Positions 5,801 to 7,217 of a stretch of 7,217 nt of DNA are shown piece after piece. Position 1 is the first letter of the stretch; the number at the start of each line of letters is the position of its first letter. The DNA is from an uncultured Bacillota bacterium (GTDB lineage Bacteria > Bacillota > Clostridia > UBA1381). Position numbers and translations under genes: made by a program. The stretch lies in NCBI GenBank assembly GCA_949297205.1, contig CASFSH010000237.1, forward strand, positions 1 through 7,217, read 5' to 3'. The notes beneath the pieces were generated by a model. The model was not told the DNA's origin. It was given only the letters and a program-made list of their open reading frames with translations, and did no database searches.

Positions 5801-7124
5801 AAACAGAGTTCCGTTCACTCCTGCCGAAAAGAAAAACCACACTCTTATATTCCCCCAGATGAGTCCTGTACATTTCAGATTATTTGAGGCGGTCCTGAAC
5901 AATCACGGATATAAAGCGATACTGTTGGACAAAGCTACTCCGGAAGATATTGAAGCCGGATTAAAAAGTGTAAACAATGACGCCTGCTATCCATCAATTA
6001 TTGTTACGGGACAGTTAATAAATGCTTTTGTATCAGGTAAATGCGATCCCAACAACACTTCGGTAATGATCACACAGACAGGCGGCGGCTGCCGTGCAAC
6101 AAACTACATAGCATTTATAAGAAAAGCATTAAAAGACGCAGGCTATGAAAATGTTCCCGTTGTCAGCCTTAACTTTTCAGGTCTTGAAGGGAACACAGGC
6201 TTTAAAATCACTCCGTCACTGTTGTTTGATCTTATCAATTGCTGTATTATCGGCGATTTGCTTATGACCTGTTACAACTGTATTCTGCCATATGAAATTA
6301 ACAAAGGGGAAACAAAGAGAGTATACCGCGATAAGTTGTCTGAAGTTTATACTCTTATCATAAATAACAGCAAAAAAATCAAACACACCAAAAGTCTTAT
6401 AGATGAAATAGTAAACGCTTTTGATGCCATTCCCATTAAGAAAACAAACAAACCTAAAGTCGGCGTCGTAGGTGAAATTCTTGTTAAATTCCACCCCGAT
6501 GCAAATAACAATGTTATGCAGGTTATTGTTGATGAGGGAGGAGAAGCGGTAATGCCCGGGCTTCTTGATTTTATGCTTTATTGTTTTTACAATACCAATT
6601 TCAGACATAAAAATCTTGGTCTTAAATCCTCTACAATGATTGTCTGCAACATGGGAATAAAAATTCTTGAATATATGAGAAAACACATGGCAAACGCACT
6701 GCTTGCCAATGAAAAATTCCATGACCGCGCACCTAAGCCTATTAAATCTCTTGCAGAAGGTGCAAGTGATGTTTTACAGCTTGGTCACTGCAGCGGAGAG
6801 GGCTGGTTCTTAACAGGTGAAATGGTTGAATTAATTGAGTCGGGAGTTCCCAATATCATCTGTGTACAGCCTTTTGCGTGTCTGCCTAACCATGTAACGG
6901 GTAAAGGTATGATAAAGGAGCTGAGACGTCAGCACCCTCTTGCAAATATAGTTGCGATTGATTATGACCCAGGAGCAAGTGAAGTTAATCAATTGAACAG
7001 AATTAAATTGATGATGGCCATAGCCTTTGAAAATCTTGAAAAGGAATCAGAAAAAAATAAATCCAAAAAATCCGATTCAAATATATCACAAACCGATACT
7101 TCTCCCGCAAATATACCGGTATAA
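2814..7124 (+). CDS. Giant 2-hydroxyacyl-CoA dehydratase activase fusion (two BadF/HgdC ATPase domains, DUF2229/HgdB-like halves)
   Basis: This encodes 1436 residues. Domain 1 (about 6-265) is an ASKHA-fold activator: phosphate loop GIDVGSTTVK (8-17), Cys125 in NGTCAGGTGSF and Cys164 in ARCGVFAKS. Domain 2 (about 318-575) repeats it: GLDVGSTTIK (321-330), Cys443 in NEACSSGCGSF and Cys482 in TRCTVFMNS. In HgdC the two equivalent Cys of a dimer hold one [4Fe-4S] cluster. The Cys-Cys spacing is 39 residues in both domains here and, from memory, in HgdC (Cys127/Cys166). A connector has C603-X2-C606-X3-C610-X18-C629. Then follows a DUF2229/HgdB-like part with ESACYP (C719), YPCVAYE (C744), GRPYHIDPEIN (857-867) and FGCGLDAVTTDQ (C932). 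A second part has DACYP (C1058), TGGGCRATNY (C1093), HCSGEGW (C1326) and PFACLPNHV (C1356), and ends in a polar tail. Family knowledge: such activators use ATP to push one electron to a dehydratase or double-cubane protein. Here donor-side and acceptor-like domains share one chain. The substrate is unknown, and no separate HgdA/HgdB or CoA-transferase genes are nearby. It is probably cytoplasmic and oxygen-sensitive. Confidence 0.9.
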   Translation: MPEVYKLGIDVGSTTVKVVVTDKDNNIKYSEYMRHYSDIKSTVMTLLTNTKNAMGNSKMQVAITGSGGLLLAKMLNRSFVQEVIATKKAVEVFIPGTDVVIELGGEDAKILYLTHGHEQRMNGTCAGGTGSFIDQMSVLLKTDATGLNELAKKHKTIYPIAARCGVFAKSDVQPLLNEGISKEDIAASIFQAVVTQTISGLAQGRPIRGKVVFLGGPLYFLSELREQFKISLAGKASGFDIPDDAQLFVAKGASLFADGEPVTAEELIHTLHTAPNVEAEITRMPSLFKSEEEKAEFDSRHNKDTVLKKDLSEASGKLYLGLDVGSTTIKAALIDDNNNLLYTHYSKNQGNPIGCAVDILKDIYDKMPEGCHIVNAGVTGYGENLLKAAFNIPIGEIETIAHYKAAEFFCPGVDFIIDIGGQDMKCMKIKDGVIDSIMLNEACSSGCGSFIQTFAESLGYTTEDFSKEALHAENPVDLGTRCTVFMNSRVKQAQKEGATVGDISAGLSYSVVRNALYKVIKLRDPALMGEKIVVQGGTFLNDAILRAFELLLNKNVIRPDIAGLMGAFGCALIAKERYTDNDAQLPDTNELNSFSFKNSTVRCKGCSNACRLTITDFGNNRKFISGNRCEKGAGKTKQKNKYPDLFEYKYNRLFDYKPISEKDAVNGTIGIPRVLNMYENYPLWFTLFTELGFSVKISPKSTHEIYEKGIESIPSESACYPAKLVHGHIQALIDAGVTRIFYPCVAYEQIEYSDAGNHFNCPMVTSYPEVIHNNMDVLRNDRIDFMYPFVNLSDRPSFKKQMRKTLKKFNIPNSKIDSACDKAFEELAAFKNDIRKKGEETLKWLEDNNERGIVLAGRPYHIDPEINHGIPSMITSLGFAVLTEDSIAHLGHLKRDIRVVDQWAYHTRLYESAAEVIKNNRLELIQLNSFGCGLDAVTTDQVQEILQSHQRIYTSLKIDEVSNLGTAKIRVRSLKAAVAERAQNHFNPKKVQDYTINRVPFTPAEKKNHTLIFPQMSPVHFRLFEAVLNNHGYKAILLDKATPEDIEAGLKSVNNDACYPSIIVTGQLINAFVSGKCDPNNTSVMITQTGGGCRATNYIAFIRKALKDAGYENVPVVSLNFSGLEGNTGFKITPSLLFDLINCCIIGDLLMTCYNCILPYEINKGETKRVYRDKLSEVYTLIINNSKKIKHTKSLIDEIVNAFDAIPIKKTNKPKVGVVGEILVKFHPDANNNVMQVIVDEGGEAVMPGLLDFMLYCFYNTNFRHKNLGLKSSTMIVCNMGIKILEYMRKHMANALLANEKFHDRAPKPIKSLAEGASDVLQLGHCSGEGWFLTGEMVELIESGVPNIICVQPFACLPNHVTGKGMIKELRRQHPLANIVAIDYDPGASEVNQLNRIKLMMAIAFENLEKESEKNKSKKSDSNISQTDTSPANIPV

Positions 7125-7157
7125 ATGAAAAATAACCTTTACGAAAGGAAAAAACAT

Positions 7158-7217
7158 ATGAAAAAAATTGCAAAATTTGAAAAAGTATCTTACCAACAAT
7201 TTGAAAATGCATGGAAA
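7158..7217 (+). CDS. Start of a gene resembling clostridial dUTPase-family proteins, cut by the window edge
   Basis: The ATG at 7158 follows AAAGGA (7144-7149) by 8 nt and opens 20 codons, MKKIAKFEKVSYQQFENAWK, with no stop before the edge. The opening IAKFEKVSxxQF is one I associate with Firmicute dUTP diphosphatase-like proteins (dUTP to dUMP plus pyrophosphate, keeping uracil out of DNA). Only the N-terminal extension is visible and none of the catalytic motifs, so the name is tentative. An in-frame ATG at 7125, directly after the activase stop, lacks a ribosome binding site. With only 33 bp from the activase stop and no terminator between, the two genes are probably co-transcribed. Confidence 0.6.
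   Translation, partial: MKKIAKFEKVSYQQFENAWK

Noticed and set aside
6216..6722. 168-codon open frame on the minus strand inside the activase gene
   Set aside because: It lies wholly within a strongly conserved gene on the other strand, shows no domain or ribosome binding site, and its Phe/Ile/His-rich content is typical of an antisense shadow.

Overview
The window looks like chromosomal DNA, possibly with accessory DNA at its left end, from a low-GC Gram-positive bacterium. A gut-type, anaerobic member of the Clostridia fits best. The reasons are the AT-rich base composition, strong GGAGG-type ribosome binding sites, sigma-A-like promoters (one is TTGACT-17-TATAAT), an L-lactate dehydrogenase of fermentative type, and a very large oxygen-sensitive-type 2-hydroxyacyl-CoA dehydratase activase. 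The species assignment is inference.

Left part (about 1-1225, all leftward). A gene start runs off the left edge (1-77), with its own promoter. Upstream of it lies a leftward cluster of small regulator-like genes: an HTH/coiled-coil protein (173-592) and two paralogous ribbon-helix-helix (RHH) proteins (612-824 and 879-1094). RHH copy 1 has no ATG, GTG or TTG start. An ATA codon sits exactly where the start should be, 8 nt after a perfect AAGGAG. The HTH/coiled-coil gene also lacks a normal start at the expected place, and its DNA-binding helix appears to be missing. The cluster is therefore either decaying or uses unusual initiation. A 17-bp motif is shared between the promoter of the left-edge gene and the region upstream of RHH copy 2. 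This suggests a common operator.

Middle (1226-2556). A small stand-alone SLOG-fold protein (1226-1555, rightward) converges on L-lactate dehydrogenase (1615-2556, leftward), and the two share a bidirectional terminator hairpin. A 257-bp divergent promoter region separates ldh from the next gene.

Right part (2814-7217, rightward). One 1436-residue gene encodes two tandem BadF/HgdC-type ATPase activator domains, a Cys-rich connector, and two HgdB/DUF2229-like halves. This is the most striking protein in the window. It is followed 33 bp later by the start of a gene whose first 20 residues resemble clostridial dUTPase-family proteins, cut by the right edge.

Functionally, the right half concerns anaerobic redox metabolism: NADH re-oxidation by lactate dehydrogenase, and ATP-driven low-potential electron transfer by the activase. 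The left half looks like accessory, plasmid- or element-type regulatory DNA. No CRISPR array, tRNA, rRNA, transposase or integrase was seen.
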